64,000 nucleotides of DNA from Actinomycetes bacterium (GTDB lineage Bacteria > Actinomycetota > Acidimicrobiia > Acidimicrobiales > RAAP-2), in NCBI GenBank assembly GCA_021844425.1, contig JAKBTL010000096.1, positions 1-64,000 of the forward strand, read 5' to 3'. The translations under genes and the position numbers were made by a program. The notes under the pieces were generated by a model. It was not told where the DNA came from. It worked only from the letters and a program-made list of their open reading frames with translations, and ran no database searches. Of this stretch, positions 37,975 through 46,586 are shown piece after piece; position 1 is the first letter of the stretch; every line of letters begins with the position of its first letter.

Positions 37975-40893
37975 TCAGCGGCGCCCGGCCTGCTTGCCGT
38001 TGTGCCCGTCGGCGCGCCGAACCGCCTTCACCGGGCTGGAGGACCCCAGCGCCGCCGCGGGCCGCGGCTTGTTCTCGGGCTCCCGGCGCTCCACCGCCCT
38101 CGACCCTCGTTTCGCCGGCGACACAGCTTTCGAGGCAGCCCGCCCTTGGCCACCTCGGGCTCGCGACGCACCCCCACGCGCAGCCGACGCGCTCGCCCTC
38201 GCCTCGCGCCCCCCCGCTGCGATGACCGCCTGCGCCGCCGCGAGGCGGGCGACCGGGACCCGGTACGGGGAGCAGCTCACGTAGTCGAGGCCGGCGTCGT
38301 AGAAGAAGCGGATCGACGCCGGGTCGCCACCGTGCTCGCCGCAGACTCCGACTTTGAGGTCCGGCTTCACCTCCCGGCCCCTCGAGGTCCCGAGCCGGAC
38401 GAGCTCGCCCACCCCGTCGGTGTCCACGGTCTCGAACGGGTTGCGCGAGAGCAGCCCCTGGTCGAGGTACGTCGACATCATCCGTCCCTCGACGTCGTCG
38501 CGGCTGAAGCCGAAGGTCATCTGGGTGAGGTCGTTCGTGCCGAACGAGAAGAACTCGGCCACTTGCGCGATCTCGCCTCCGCGCAGTGCGGCCCTCGGGG
38601 TCTCGATCATCGTGCCGATCTTCACGTCGACGTGCGTCCCGCTCCCCGACGGCCGAGCGCGCCCCGAGGCCCTGCGGGGACCGTTCGTCTCCGGATCTTC
38701 CGCGCCGGCGACCTGGGCGATCGCGTCCTCGACCCACCTTCGGGCAACCGCGAGCTCCTCGCGCGCGACCGTCAGCGGGATCATGATCTCGACGACGGGA
38801 TGCCCCCCTGCGGCTGCGCGCTCGTGCGCCGCCTCCATCAGCGCCCGCACCTGCATCGCGTAGAGCCCCGGCTTCATCACCCCGAGGCGGACGCCACGGG
38901 TTCCGAGCATCGGGTTCGCCTCCTTCCAGGACTTCGCTGCCTGGTAGAGCTTGTGCTCTTCGTCGGTGAGGCCCGTGGTCGCCTCCTTGATGGCGAGCTC
39001 TTCGGTCGACGGGAGGAACTCGTGGAGCGGGGGATCGAGCAGGCGCACGGTGACGGGCAGCCCGTCCATGGCCTCGAGGATCGCCAAGAAGTCTTCGCGC
39101 TGGACCTCGCGCAGCTGTTCGAGCGCCTCTCGCTCCTCCTCCTCCCCCTCCGAGAGGATCATCCTGCGCACCACCGGCAGCCGGTCCTCTCCGAAGAACA
39201 TGTGCTCGGTCCGGCAGAGGCCGATCCCCTCGGCACCCAGACGTCTCGCGTTGGCAGCGTCCTCGCCGTTGTCCGCGTTCGCCCTGACACCGAGCTCGCC
39301 CTCCCGGATCTCGTCTGCCCAGCGGAGCACGACGTCGAACTCGGGCGGGGGCGCTGCCGGGGTGAGCTCGACCTTGCCCGCGACCACCTCACCGGTCGCC
39401 CCGTCGATCGAGATCCAGTCGCCCTCCCCGATGGTGACGTCCCCGACGGTGAAGCTGTGCCGACCGATGCGCAGCGCCTCGGCCCCGACCACCGCCGGCT
39501 TCCCCCAGCCGCGCGCCACGACGGCCGCATGGCTCACGAGCCCGCCGCGCGCGGTCAGGACGCCTTGGGCGGCGAGCATCCCGTGCACGTCCTCGGGAGA
39601 GGTCTCGTTGCGCACGAGCACGACGTCTTCGCCGCGCTGGGCCGCCGCCTCGGCGTCGTCCGCGCTGAAGTACGCCCGTCCGACGGCTGCACCGGGCGAC
39701 GCGGCGAGCCCCTTGGCGATGACGTGGTACCCCGTACCGGCGAACTGCGGGTGCAGCACCGAGGCCAGGTGGTCCTCGGTGATCCTCGACACCGCCTCGG
39801 CGCGGCTCAGGCGGATCTTCGGCTCCTTGGTCATGTCGACGGCCATCTTCAGGGCCGCACGACCGGTCCGCTTCCCGACGCGGGTCTGGAGCATCCAGAG
39901 CTTGCCTTGCTCGATGGTGAACTCCGTGTCGCACATATCGCGGTAGTGGCGCTCGAGGCGGCCGAACACCTCCATCAGCTCTCGGTAGACGGCCGGGAAG
40001 GTGCGCTCGAGCGCGGAGAGAGGCTCCGTGTTCCGGATGCCTGCGACCACGTCCTCTCCCTGTGCGTTGACGAGGAAGTCGCCGTAGACGCCCTTCTCCC
40101 CGGTTGCAGGGTCGCGCGTGAAGCCGACCCCGGTCCCAGACCGGTCGTCGCGGTTCCCGAAGACCATCGCCTGGACGTTCACGGCCGTGCCCAGGGTGTG
40201 GGGGATGTGCTCGCGCTCGCGGTAGGCGACAGCGCGAGGACCGTTCCAGCTGCGGAACACCGCCTCGATCGCCCCGCGGAGCTGGTCGCCCGGATCCTGG
40301 GGGAACGGCTCTCCCGTTTGGCGCTCGACCACTTGCTTGTAGGAGTCCACGAGGTAGCGCAGCAGCTCGGTGGGCACACGGGCGTCGGACGTGGTCCCCG
40401 CGAGCTCCTTCGCCGCGTCGAACAGCCCGTCGAACTGTTGCCCCTCGATGCCGAGGACGATCCGGCCGTACATGGCGACGAACCTTCGGTAGGAGTCGTA
40501 GGCGAACCGCTCGTCGTCCGTCTGCTTGGCGAGCCCCTCGACCGAGTGGTCGTTCAGCCCGAGGTTCAAGACGGTGTCCATCATCCCGGGCATCGAGAAC
40601 TGCGCCCCTGAGCGCACGGAGACGAGCAGCGGGTCGACGGGATCGCCGATCTCCTTGCCCATCGCCCGCTCGAGGCGTCGCCTCGCACGCGCCGCCTCGT
40701 CGGTCAGGCCGTCGGGCCACCCGCTCTCCATGTAGGCGCGGCAGGCATCGGTCGAGATGGTGAACCCGGGAGGCACCGGCAAGCCGAGCACCGACGTCAT
40801 CTCAGCCAGATTGGCGCCCTTGCCGCCGAGGAGATCCTTCATCTCCATCGGCGGGCGCCGGTGCGAGTGGTCGAAGTCGAAGATGTACGGCAT
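37975..40893 (-). CDS. ppdK: pyruvate, phosphate dikinase
   Basis: A 972-residue PPDK interconverting pyruvate + ATP + Pi with PEP + AMP + PPi. ATP-grasp N-terminus (MKDLLGGKGANLAEM), phosphohistidine domain (TARGGLVSHAAVVARGWGKP, swivelling His) and PEP/pyruvate domain (VGVCGEHGGDP, catalytic Cys) are intact. It carries a charged insert of about 20 residues (EDPETNGPRRASG region) and a C-terminal Ala/Arg/Lys-rich tail of about 75 residues after VIAAGGREA; both are unusual for the family (about 880 residues). ATG at 40893 with GAGGAGG 5-6 bases upstream. Confidence 0.95.
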   Translation of the reverse strand: MPYIFDFDHSHRRPPMEMKDLLGGKGANLAEMTSVLGLPVPPGFTISTDACRAYMESGWPDGLTDEAARARRRLERAMGKEIGDPVDPLLVSVRSGAQFSMPGMMDTVLNLGLNDHSVEGLAKQTDDERFAYDSYRRFVAMYGRIVLGIEGQQFDGLFDAAKELAGTTSDARVPTELLRYLVDSYKQVVERQTGEPFPQDPGDQLRGAIEAVFRSWNGPRAVAYREREHIPHTLGTAVNVQAMVFGNRDDRSGTGVGFTRDPATGEKGVYGDFLVNAQGEDVVAGIRNTEPLSALERTFPAVYRELMEVFGRLERHYRDMCDTEFTIEQGKLWMLQTRVGKRTGRAALKMAVDMTKEPKIRLSRAEAVSRITEDHLASVLHPQFAGTGYHVIAKGLAASPGAAVGRAYFSADDAEAAAQRGEDVVLVRNETSPEDVHGMLAAQGVLTARGGLVSHAAVVARGWGKPAVVGAEALRIGRHSFTVGDVTIGEGDWISIDGATGEVVAGKVELTPAAPPPEFDVVLRWADEIREGELGVRANADNGEDAANARRLGAEGIGLCRTEHMFFGEDRLPVVRRMILSEGEEEEREALEQLREVQREDFLAILEAMDGLPVTVRLLDPPLHEFLPSTEELAIKEATTGLTDEEHKLYQAAKSWKEANPMLGTRGVRLGVMKPGLYAMQVRALMEAAHERAAAGGHPVVEIMIPLTVAREELAVARRWVEDAIAQVAGAEDPETNGPRRASGRARPSGSGTHVDVKIGTMIETPRAALRGGEIAQVAEFFSFGTNDLTQMTFGFSRDDVEGRMMSTYLDQGLLSRNPFETVDTDGVGELVRLGTSRGREVKPDLKVGVCGEHGGDPASIRFFYDAGLDYVSCSPYRVPVARLAAAQAVIAAGGREARASASAARGGASRARGGQGRAASKAVSPAKRGSRAVERREPENKPRPAAALGSSSPVKAVRRADGHNGKQAGRR

Positions 40894-41014
40894 TGGGCCT
40901 CCTCGCCATCCAGGGGCGTGGCCGGCGCGCGGTCCGTCGGGCACGTCTGGGACCTCGCCGGAGAACGCACCAACCTTACGACGTGCCCCCCTGCTTCTGC
41001 GAGCCGCGCGGCGC

Positions 41015-42394
41015 TCAGTTGTCGCCCGCGCGGCTCCGCAGCTCGGCCACGAGGCCGTCGACGGGCACCCGCACCTGTGCGGTGGTGTCGCGCTCGCGGA
41101 TCGTCACGGCACGGTCCTCGAGCGAGTCGAAGTCCACCGTCACGCACGACGGGGTCCCGATCTCGTCGTGACGGCGATAGCGGCGCCCGATGCTCTGGGT
41201 GACGTCGTAGTCGCACATGAAGTGAGGCTGGAGCAGGTGCAGCACCTCACGTGCCATCGTCTCGAGCGGCTCCTTCTTCGAGAGCGGCAGGACGGCTACC
41301 TGGTACGGGGCGAGCCTGTGGTGCAGGCGGAGCACGGTGCGAGCCTCGCCGCCCACCTCGTCCTCGTCGTATGCCGCGAGCAAGAACGCCATCATCGTGC
41401 GCGTCACCCCGCCCGCGGGCTCGATGACGTGGGGGTAGTAGCGCTCGCCCGTCGAGGGGTCGAAGTAGTCGAGGTGGGCGCCCGAGGCCTCCGCGTGGCG
41501 CCGGAGGTCGTAGTCCGTGCGGTTGGCAATGCCTTCGAGCTCGTCCCAGCCCCAGGGGAAGAGGTACTCGAGATCGGAGGTCGCGTTCGAGTAGTGCGAC
41601 AGCTCGTTCGCACCGTGCGGTCGCAACCGGATCCTGTCGGGCGGCATGCCGAGCTCGAGGTACCACCGGTAGCGCTCGTTGATCCAGTACTCGTGCCACT
41701 TCTGGCCCTCGTCGGGGGGCACGAAGTACTCCATCTCCATCTGCTCGAACTCGCGCGTCCGAAAGACGAAGTTCTGAGGGGTGATCTCGTTGCGGAACGA
41801 CTTGCCGATCTGCGCGATGCCGAAGGGCGGCCGCTTGCGCGTGGTCTGGAGGACGTTCGCGAAGTTGACGAACATCCCCTGGGCGGTCTCGGGCCGGAGG
41901 TACGCGACGGCGCCTTCGTTCTCGACCGGGCCGGCGTGCGTCTTGAACATGAGGTTGAACGGACGCGCCTCGGTGAAGTCGGAAGAGCCGCAGTTCGGGC
42001 ACGGTCCCGTGAGCTTGTCCGCTCGCCAACGGCTGTGGCACTGGCGGCACTCGACCAGCGGATCGGTGAAGTTCTCGAGGTGACCGGACGCCTCCCAGAC
42101 CGAAGGGGGCGAAAGGATCGCCGCGTCGATGCCGACGACGTCGTCTCGCAGCTGGACCATCGAGCGCCACCAGGCGTTCTTCACGTTGCGCAGCAGGTTC
42201 ACGCCGAGCGGCCCGTAGTCGTACGTCGAGCGGAAGCCGCCGTAGATCTCGGCGGACTGGAAGATGAAGCCGCGACGCTTGCAGAGGTTCACGACCTTGT
42301 CCATGAGGCCCTCTGCGGGACCGTCCACGTGGCCGTGCGGTTCGGGTGCAGCTGCGTGCGCAGGTGCACCGGGCACCTCGGGCTCTGCGGTCAT
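41015..42394 (-). CDS. glyS: glycyl-tRNA synthetase (alpha2 type)
   Basis: A 459-residue class II synthetase charging tRNA-Gly. Segments: NLCKRRGFIFQSAEIYGG, a Cys4 zinc site (CRQCHSRWR and CPNCGSSDF), motif 2 FRNEITPQNFVFRTREFEQM, motif 3 VIEPAGGVTRTMMAFL, and the anticodon-binding C-terminus starting at APYQVAVLPLSKKE. The ATG overlaps the hemW stop by 4 bases. Confidence 0.97.
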   Translation of the reverse strand: MTAEPEVPGAPAHAAAPEPHGHVDGPAEGLMDKVVNLCKRRGFIFQSAEIYGGFRSTYDYGPLGVNLLRNVKNAWWRSMVQLRDDVVGIDAAILSPPSVWEASGHLENFTDPLVECRQCHSRWRADKLTGPCPNCGSSDFTEARPFNLMFKTHAGPVENEGAVAYLRPETAQGMFVNFANVLQTTRKRPPFGIAQIGKSFRNEITPQNFVFRTREFEQMEMEYFVPPDEGQKWHEYWINERYRWYLELGMPPDRIRLRPHGANELSHYSNATSDLEYLFPWGWDELEGIANRTDYDLRRHAEASGAHLDYFDPSTGERYYPHVIEPAGGVTRTMMAFLLAAYDEDEVGGEARTVLRLHHRLAPYQVAVLPLSKKEPLETMAREVLHLLQPHFMCDYDVTQSIGRRYRRHDEIGTPSCVTVDFDSLEDRAVTIRERDTTAQVRVPVDGLVAELRSRAGDN

Positions 42395-43545
42395 GGGACG
42401 GCAGGATACCGGCCGGCAGCAGCACCCGAGACTGCCGCCCCGGGGGGCCCTGCCACCGGGCCGGCGCGGAGCATGGTGGAGACGGCGTTCGCCAGGAGGC
42501 GCCCCCTCACGGTGAGGACCGCCCGTTCGCCGCTGTGCTCGACGAGCCCCTCGAGACAGTCGTCGTCGGGGAGCGCCCACTGCGGCACCCCGGCGGGGGT
42601 GCGCAGCGAGAGCATCAGCCGCTCGAGCACCCGACGCTCGCCGGCCACGTGCTCTTCGCCGGCCACCGGTGAGCGCCCCGCCTCCACAGCCTCCACGTAG
42701 CGCTCCGGCGTACGGACGTTCCACCACCTCTTGCCGGCCAGGGCGTCGCCCCGATGCGAGTGCGCAGCCGATCCGATCCCGATGTAGCTTCCCTGGCTCC
42801 AGTAGAGCTGGTTGTGGCGGCAGCTTTGGCCGGGCAGCGCCCAGTTGGACACCTCCTCCCACCCGTAGCCGGCCGACGCCAGCATGGCGTCGGCCAGCTC
42901 GTAGCGGGTCGCCTGCACGTCGTCGTCGGGGTGGCGCGACGCGTCGCGGGCGAGCGGCGTCCCCGGCTCCACGCTGAGCGCGTACGCGCTGAGGTGGCCC
43001 GGAGGGTGCGGCAGCGACAGGACGTCGGCGACGCTGCGTGCCCAGTCCTCGTCCGTCTCGGCGACCGCGCCGTAGATGAGGTCGACGTTCACTCGATCGA
43101 ACCCTGCCGATGCCGCTGCCTCGAGCGCGCGACCCACCGACTCGGGGTCGTGTCGTCGACCGAGGGACACGAGCACGTGGGGCACGGTGGACTGGACGCC
43201 GAAGGACATCCGGGTGACTCCCGCCTCCTGGTAGGTGACCAGCCGATCGCTCGACGCGTCCTCCGGATTGCACTCGACGGTCACCTCGGCGCCGGAGGCA
43301 CGCGGCACCGCCGAGAGGATGCCGGCGAGCCACTGCGCAGGCATGCGCGACGGCGTGCCTCCCCCGAAGAAGACACTGGTCGCCGCAGGGAGGTCCCCGG
43401 TACCGAACGCGCGCTCGAGCTCCATCCGGCATGCGGCGGCGTAGCGCTCCATGAGCGCGTCCCGATCGGTGTAGGTGGCGAACGCGCAGTAGTCGCAGCG
43501 GTGCCGGCAGAACGGCACGTGGACGTAGACGCCGAGCTCGGTCAC
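42391..43545 (-). CDS. hemW: HemW-type radical SAM protein
   Basis: A 384-residue radical SAM protein of the HemW (heme chaperone) group. The iron-sulfur motif is CRHRCDYCAF (C-x3-C-x2-C) near residue 15, followed by FFGGGTPSRMP, VECNPEDAS and RMSFGVQS. It lacks the additional N-terminal residues of true HemN coproporphyrinogen dehydrogenase. The GTG overlaps the recO stop (GTGA) and its own stop overlaps glyS. Confidence 0.9.
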   Translation of the reverse strand: MTELGVYVHVPFCRHRCDYCAFATYTDRDALMERYAAACRMELERAFGTGDLPAATSVFFGGGTPSRMPAQWLAGILSAVPRASGAEVTVECNPEDASSDRLVTYQEAGVTRMSFGVQSTVPHVLVSLGRRHDPESVGRALEAAASAGFDRVNVDLIYGAVAETDEDWARSVADVLSLPHPPGHLSAYALSVEPGTPLARDASRHPDDDVQATRYELADAMLASAGYGWEEVSNWALPGQSCRHNQLYWSQGSYIGIGSAAHSHRGDALAGKRWWNVRTPERYVEAVEAGRSPVAGEEHVAGERRVLERLMLSLRTPAGVPQWALPDDDCLEGLVEHSGERAVLTVRGRLLANAVSTMLRAGPVAGPPGAAVSGAAAGRYPAVP

Positions 43546-44282
43546 CAGCTGAGGCCCGCCGCCGCGCGCGCGGCACGCAGCCGGCGGTCGACGTGCCCCT
43601 CCATTGCCTCGGTAGCGAGACTGGCCACCTCGTCGGCACAGGCAGGTCGGGGAGCGGCGAGCACCCGTCCGAGCGCCCCGCCGAGCAAGGCGCGCACGAT
43701 CTCCAGCGCGCCGGGGCTCACCGCCCGCCCTCGCCGGCACTCCCTGCACAAGGTGCCGCCCTCGGTGAGGTCGAAGGCCACCAGATCGACTTCGCCTTCG
43801 GGACGTCCGCATGCCGCGCAGGCGTACAGGACCGGTTCGGCGCCTTCATGGGCAAGGGCCTTCAAGAAGAACGCCGGCGCCACCATTGCATGGTCGGTGT
43901 GCACGTCGGCCAGCACGCGCAGCGCGCCCACGAGCATGCGGTACAGCCCCGGGTCGGAGTGGCCCTCCTGCGCCAGCTGGTCGACCACCTCGAGCATCGA
44001 CAGCCCTGACGCCACGCGCTCGAGGTCGCCGCGCAGCTCTGGGAAGTGGTCGATCACCTCTGCCTGGTTCACGACGGCCAGGTCCCCGCGCCCCTGCCAC
44101 AAGAGGAGCGCGACATGGCTGAGGGGTTCGAGGCGCGCGCCCCACTTGCTCGTCGTCTTGCGCACCCCTTTGGCGACCGCGCGCACCTTTCCGTGCGTCT
44201 CGGTGACCAGCACCACGATCCGATCCGCTTCACCGAGCCGGTACGTCCGCAGCACGACCCCCGAGTCGCGCAGCAACGTCAC
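43542..44282 (-). CDS. recO: DNA repair protein RecO
   Basis: A 246-residue mediator of RecA loading in RecFOR recombination. N-terminal OB fold (GVVLRTYRLGEADRIVVLVT, then GKVRAVAKGVRKTTSKWGA) and a C-terminal helical domain with a four-Cys zinc site (CAACGRPE and CRECRRG). GTG start at 44282 overlaps the stop of the small membrane protein gene. Confidence 0.95.
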   Translation of the reverse strand: MTLLRDSGVVLRTYRLGEADRIVVLVTETHGKVRAVAKGVRKTTSKWGARLEPLSHVALLLWQGRGDLAVVNQAEVIDHFPELRGDLERVASGLSMLEVVDQLAQEGHSDPGLYRMLVGALRVLADVHTDHAMVAPAFFLKALAHEGAEPVLYACAACGRPEGEVDLVAFDLTEGGTLCRECRRGRAVSPGALEIVRALLGGALGRVLAAPRPACADEVASLATEAMEGHVDRRLRAARAAAGLSW

Positions 44283-44533
44283 GGGGCAGGCTCGTCGCCC
44301 GGGCTCCGGCCCGCGACGGGCTCGGACGGCGCAGGATCTCGGGTCGCCGAGGCGGAGCGCTTGGCGTAGGGCCGTGCCCGCCCGGCGAGCAGGTTGCCCC
44401 CAGCGACGAGGGCCACCAGGGCCACCAAGCTGACGAGCCCCTCTCGCGCCGGGGCGACGCCGGACGCGGCCAACCAGCAGACGAAGCCGAAGAGCGCGAG
44501 GCCGCCCGCGACGGCGATCTTCGTGAACGTCAT
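44279..44533 (-). CDS. small two-helix membrane protein
   Basis: An 84-residue protein with two hydrophobic helices (about residues 5-25 and 32-50) and a charged C-terminal tail of about 30 residues. ATG overlaps the stop of the UppS-like gene and its TGA overlaps recO, so it sits inside a chain of 4-base overlaps. No family recognised. Confidence 0.75.
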   Translation of the reverse strand: MTFTKIAVAGGLALFGFVCWLAASGVAPAREGLVSLVALVALVAGGNLLAGRARPYAKRSASATRDPAPSEPVAGRSPGDEPAP

Positions 44534-45162
44534 CGGGGTGCCACCAGCCCACCGTAGCGGCGGTCACGGCGCTGGTACTCGGCGACCGCCGCGCGGAGCT
44601 GCTCGGCGTCTACCTCGGGCCACGCCTCGTCGATGACGACGATCTCGCTGTACGCCACCTGCCACACCAAGAGGTCCGGCACCCGGCGGTCGTTCCCCGT
44701 GAGCACCAGGAGGTCGACGTCGGGGACGCCGAGGGCGTCTGCGATCGTCGCCTCGTGCACGTCGGCCGGGCGCGCGCCGCGTGAAGCCAACGCACTCAGC
44801 GCGCCCACGATCTGTCGGCGCCCGGAGCACGCGCCAGCGAGCAAGACCCGCAGCGCCGGCGACTCCACGAGGACGAGGTCCTCGGGGCCGGGCGCGCGTG
44901 CCGAAGACGCGCCGGCTGCGTCGGCCACCGCGACGCCCCGGTCCGCGAACCAGCGTGCGTGCTCCCTGAGCGCCCGTCCGGACGACGGGTCCTGGATGGT
45001 GAGCCACCCGATACCGAGCTCGAGCGCGGAGTCGACGAGCGCCCGTAGCGCACGCTCCTCCCGTTCAGGCGCAGCAGCCGGGGAGCTGACCGCCTGCCTT
45101 GCCACCCAGGCGACGTGGCCGGGGAGAGGGCCGCGGCGGAATGCTCGGAACGTGGTCGCCAC
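44530..45162 (-). CDS. degenerate undecaprenyl diphosphate synthase-like protein
   Basis: A 210-residue protein at the place usually held by uppS beside recO. The C-terminal half is recognisable as a cis-prenyltransferase: DLLVLTGNDRRVPDLLVWQV, IVVIDEAWPEVDAEQLRAAV, and YQRRDRRYGG. The catalytic N-terminal signature (H-V-A-I-I-M-D-G-N-G-R-W-A) is replaced by HVAWVARQAVSS, so the essential Asp is lost. The diphosphate-binding R-T-G-G-E reads LTGND. The enzyme is predicted inactive as a prenyltransferase, perhaps a regulatory or partner subunit. GTG start at 45162. First gene of the overlapping chain to glyS. Confidence 0.75.
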   Translation of the reverse strand: MATTFRAFRRGPLPGHVAWVARQAVSSPAAAPEREERALRALVDSALELGIGWLTIQDPSSGRALREHARWFADRGVAVADAAGASSARAPGPEDLVLVESPALRVLLAGACSGRRQIVGALSALASRGARPADVHEATIADALGVPDVDLLVLTGNDRRVPDLLVWQVAYSEIVVIDEAWPEVDAEQLRAAVAEYQRRDRRYGGLVAPR

Positions 45163-45280
45163 AGCTCGAAATTACCTCTGCGCTCGATCGCTGCCGTCCA
45201 GGGTAGCTACAGCCACCGGTAGCCTCGAGGTACCGCCCGGTGCCCACCCGGGTGAGGGTGATGTCGCGAGGAGGACCCCC

Positions 45281-45685
45281 ATGACTGCACCGAAGCTGGA
45301 CCTGAGCGACGCGGAGTGGCGGGCGCGGCTCTCGCCCGACCGCTACGACGTGCTGCGCAACGGCGCCACCGAGCCGGCGTGGTCTGGGGCATACCTCCAC
45401 GTAGACGACAAGGGGATCTTCCGGTGCGCCGGTTGCGGCGCGCCGCTCTTCTCGACCGACGCGAAGTTCGACTCGGGCTCTGGGTGGCCCAGCTTCGACC
45501 GGGCGGTCGCAGCGGGGACCGTCGAGGAACGTCCCGACCACAGCCACGGCATGGCGCGGACCGAGATCGTGTGCGCAGGCTGCGGCGGCCATCTCGGGCA
45601 CGTCTTCCCCGACGGCCCCACCGAGACCGGGCTCCGCTACTGCGTCAACTCGCTCGCGATCGAGCTCGACCCCGAAGCCGGCTGA
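45281..45685 (+). CDS. msrB: peptide-methionine (R)-S-oxide reductase
   Basis: A 134-residue MsrB repairing methionine-R-sulfoxide. Zinc-binding pairs CAGCGAP and CAGCGGHLGHVF, substrate-binding SGSGWPSF and catalytic Cys in RYCVNSLAI. The ATG has GAGGAGG 6 bases upstream. Divergent from the UppS-like gene; its 3' end overlaps the convergent gene by 49 bases. Confidence 0.97.
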   Translation: MTAPKLDLSDAEWRARLSPDRYDVLRNGATEPAWSGAYLHVDDKGIFRCAGCGAPLFSTDAKFDSGSGWPSFDRAVAAGTVEERPDHSHGMARTEIVCAGCGGHLGHVFPDGPTETGLRYCVNSLAIELDPEAG

Positions 45686-45978
45686 CCGCCGGCGCCGCAC
45701 GGTCGGGCGAGACCGGACTCGAGGAGCGCGAAGGCCTCCGCGAGGCGTGCCGCCTCGTCGTGCTCCCCCGCCTGGAGCAGGGCGCGCTCTGCTCGGGCGA
45801 GGGTGTCGCAGAGGTCGAAGACGTCTTCCTTCGCGTAGAGGACCCAGGGGGGGATCCGAAGCGGTGCCAGTGAGGCAGGCAGGCGACCGCCACGCCCGCG
45901 GCCGTGGCCGCCGCCGCGAGCGCCGGCGTCGGCCACGGGGCACCGGGCACCAGGACCGGCAACCAGACCACCGGTCAT
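45637..45978 (-). CDS. small hypothetical protein downstream of ssb
   Basis: A 113-residue protein whose ATG overlaps the ssb stop by 4 bases. The first 40 residues are Gly/Ala/Arg-rich. Residues about 45-90 (PPWVLYAKEDVFDLCDTLAR and LLQAGEHDEAARLAEAFALL) form two amphipathic helices with normal protein composition. No family recognised. The overlap and helix-forming part support a real gene. Confidence 0.5.
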   Translation of the reverse strand: MTGGLVAGPGARCPVADAGARGGGHGRGRGGRLPASLAPLRIPPWVLYAKEDVFDLCDTLARAERALLQAGEHDEAARLAEAFALLESGLARPCGAGGQPASGSSSIASELTQ

Positions 45979-46379
45979 GCGTCCGCCGGCTCGAGGACGG
46001 CGGGGTGCTGCGCCGGCTCCGAGCGCTCCTGCCTGTGCACCTCCGCCGTCGCGAACCGCAGGCTGGGGCCGACGTCGTCGGCGACGATCTCGACCTTGGT
46101 ACGCCTTTCTCCCAGCTCCGACTCCCAGCTGCGCTGCTCGAGCCGGCCCGTGACCATGACACGCATCCCCTTCACCAAGCTCATGGCAGCGTGCTCGGCC
46201 AGGTCTCTCCAGCAGACGACGTCGAAGAAGGAGGTCGACTCCTCCCACTCGTGGGTCTCGCGGTCCTGCCAGCGTCGGTTGACGGCGATGCCCAGCAGGA
46301 CGCTCGCCTGCCCGTCTCTCGTGTATCGGATCTCGGGGTCGCGAGTCAGGTTGCCCGTGACGGTGGTGTGCGTGCTCAT
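45975..46379 (-). CDS. ssb: single-stranded DNA-binding protein without acidic tip
   Basis: A 134-residue SSB OB fold: TVTGNLTRDPEIRYTRDGQA, FFDVVCWRDLAEHAAMSLVKG and MRVMVTGRLEQRSWES. The C-terminus ends AVLEPADA and lacks the D-D-D-I-P-F protein-interaction tip of canonical SSB, so this is probably a second, specialised SSB (SsbB-like). ATG with AAGGAG at 7 bases. The canonical copy next to rpsF/rpsR is not in the window. Confidence 0.9.
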   Translation of the reverse strand: MSTHTTVTGNLTRDPEIRYTRDGQASVLLGIAVNRRWQDRETHEWEESTSFFDVVCWRDLAEHAAMSLVKGMRVMVTGRLEQRSWESELGERRTKVEIVADDVGPSLRFATAEVHRQERSEPAQHPAVLEPADA

Positions 46380-46476
46380 CGTGCGCTCCTTGCTCGGAGA
46401 GCCGGACGCTCGTCCGGCTCGGACAGGATGCGCCGCGTGGCTCGCCGCCGGCTTCGCCGTCGACCTTGCAGCGCCG

Positions 46477-46580
46477 CCCGGTGGCGCAGCCTGTGCTGGC
46501 CCGGTGGCGCAGCCTGTGCTGGCCCGGTGGCGCAGCCTGTGCTGGCCCGGTGGCGCAGCCTGTGCTGGCCCGGTGGCGCC
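46477..46580. repeat. 23-bp tandem repeat between ftsX and ssb
   Basis: Four perfect 23-bp units (46477-46499, 46500-46522, 46523-46545, 46546-46568) and the beginning of a fifth. Core sequence GGTGGCGCAGCCTGTGCTGG. It begins just downstream of the ftsX stop side, in the place where smpB commonly follows ftsX. Confidence 0.95.
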
Positions 46581-46586
46581 TGGGCG

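Noticed and set aside
36136-40611. A very long open frame on the plus strand opposite dnaG and ppdK
   Set aside because: It is antisense to two well-conserved genes with intact motifs; long antisense frames are expected at this GC content.
46477-46580. Regular 23-bp array considered as a CRISPR
   Set aside because: Units are directly adjacent without spacers, so it is a simple tandem repeat; none of the other arrays has spacers either.
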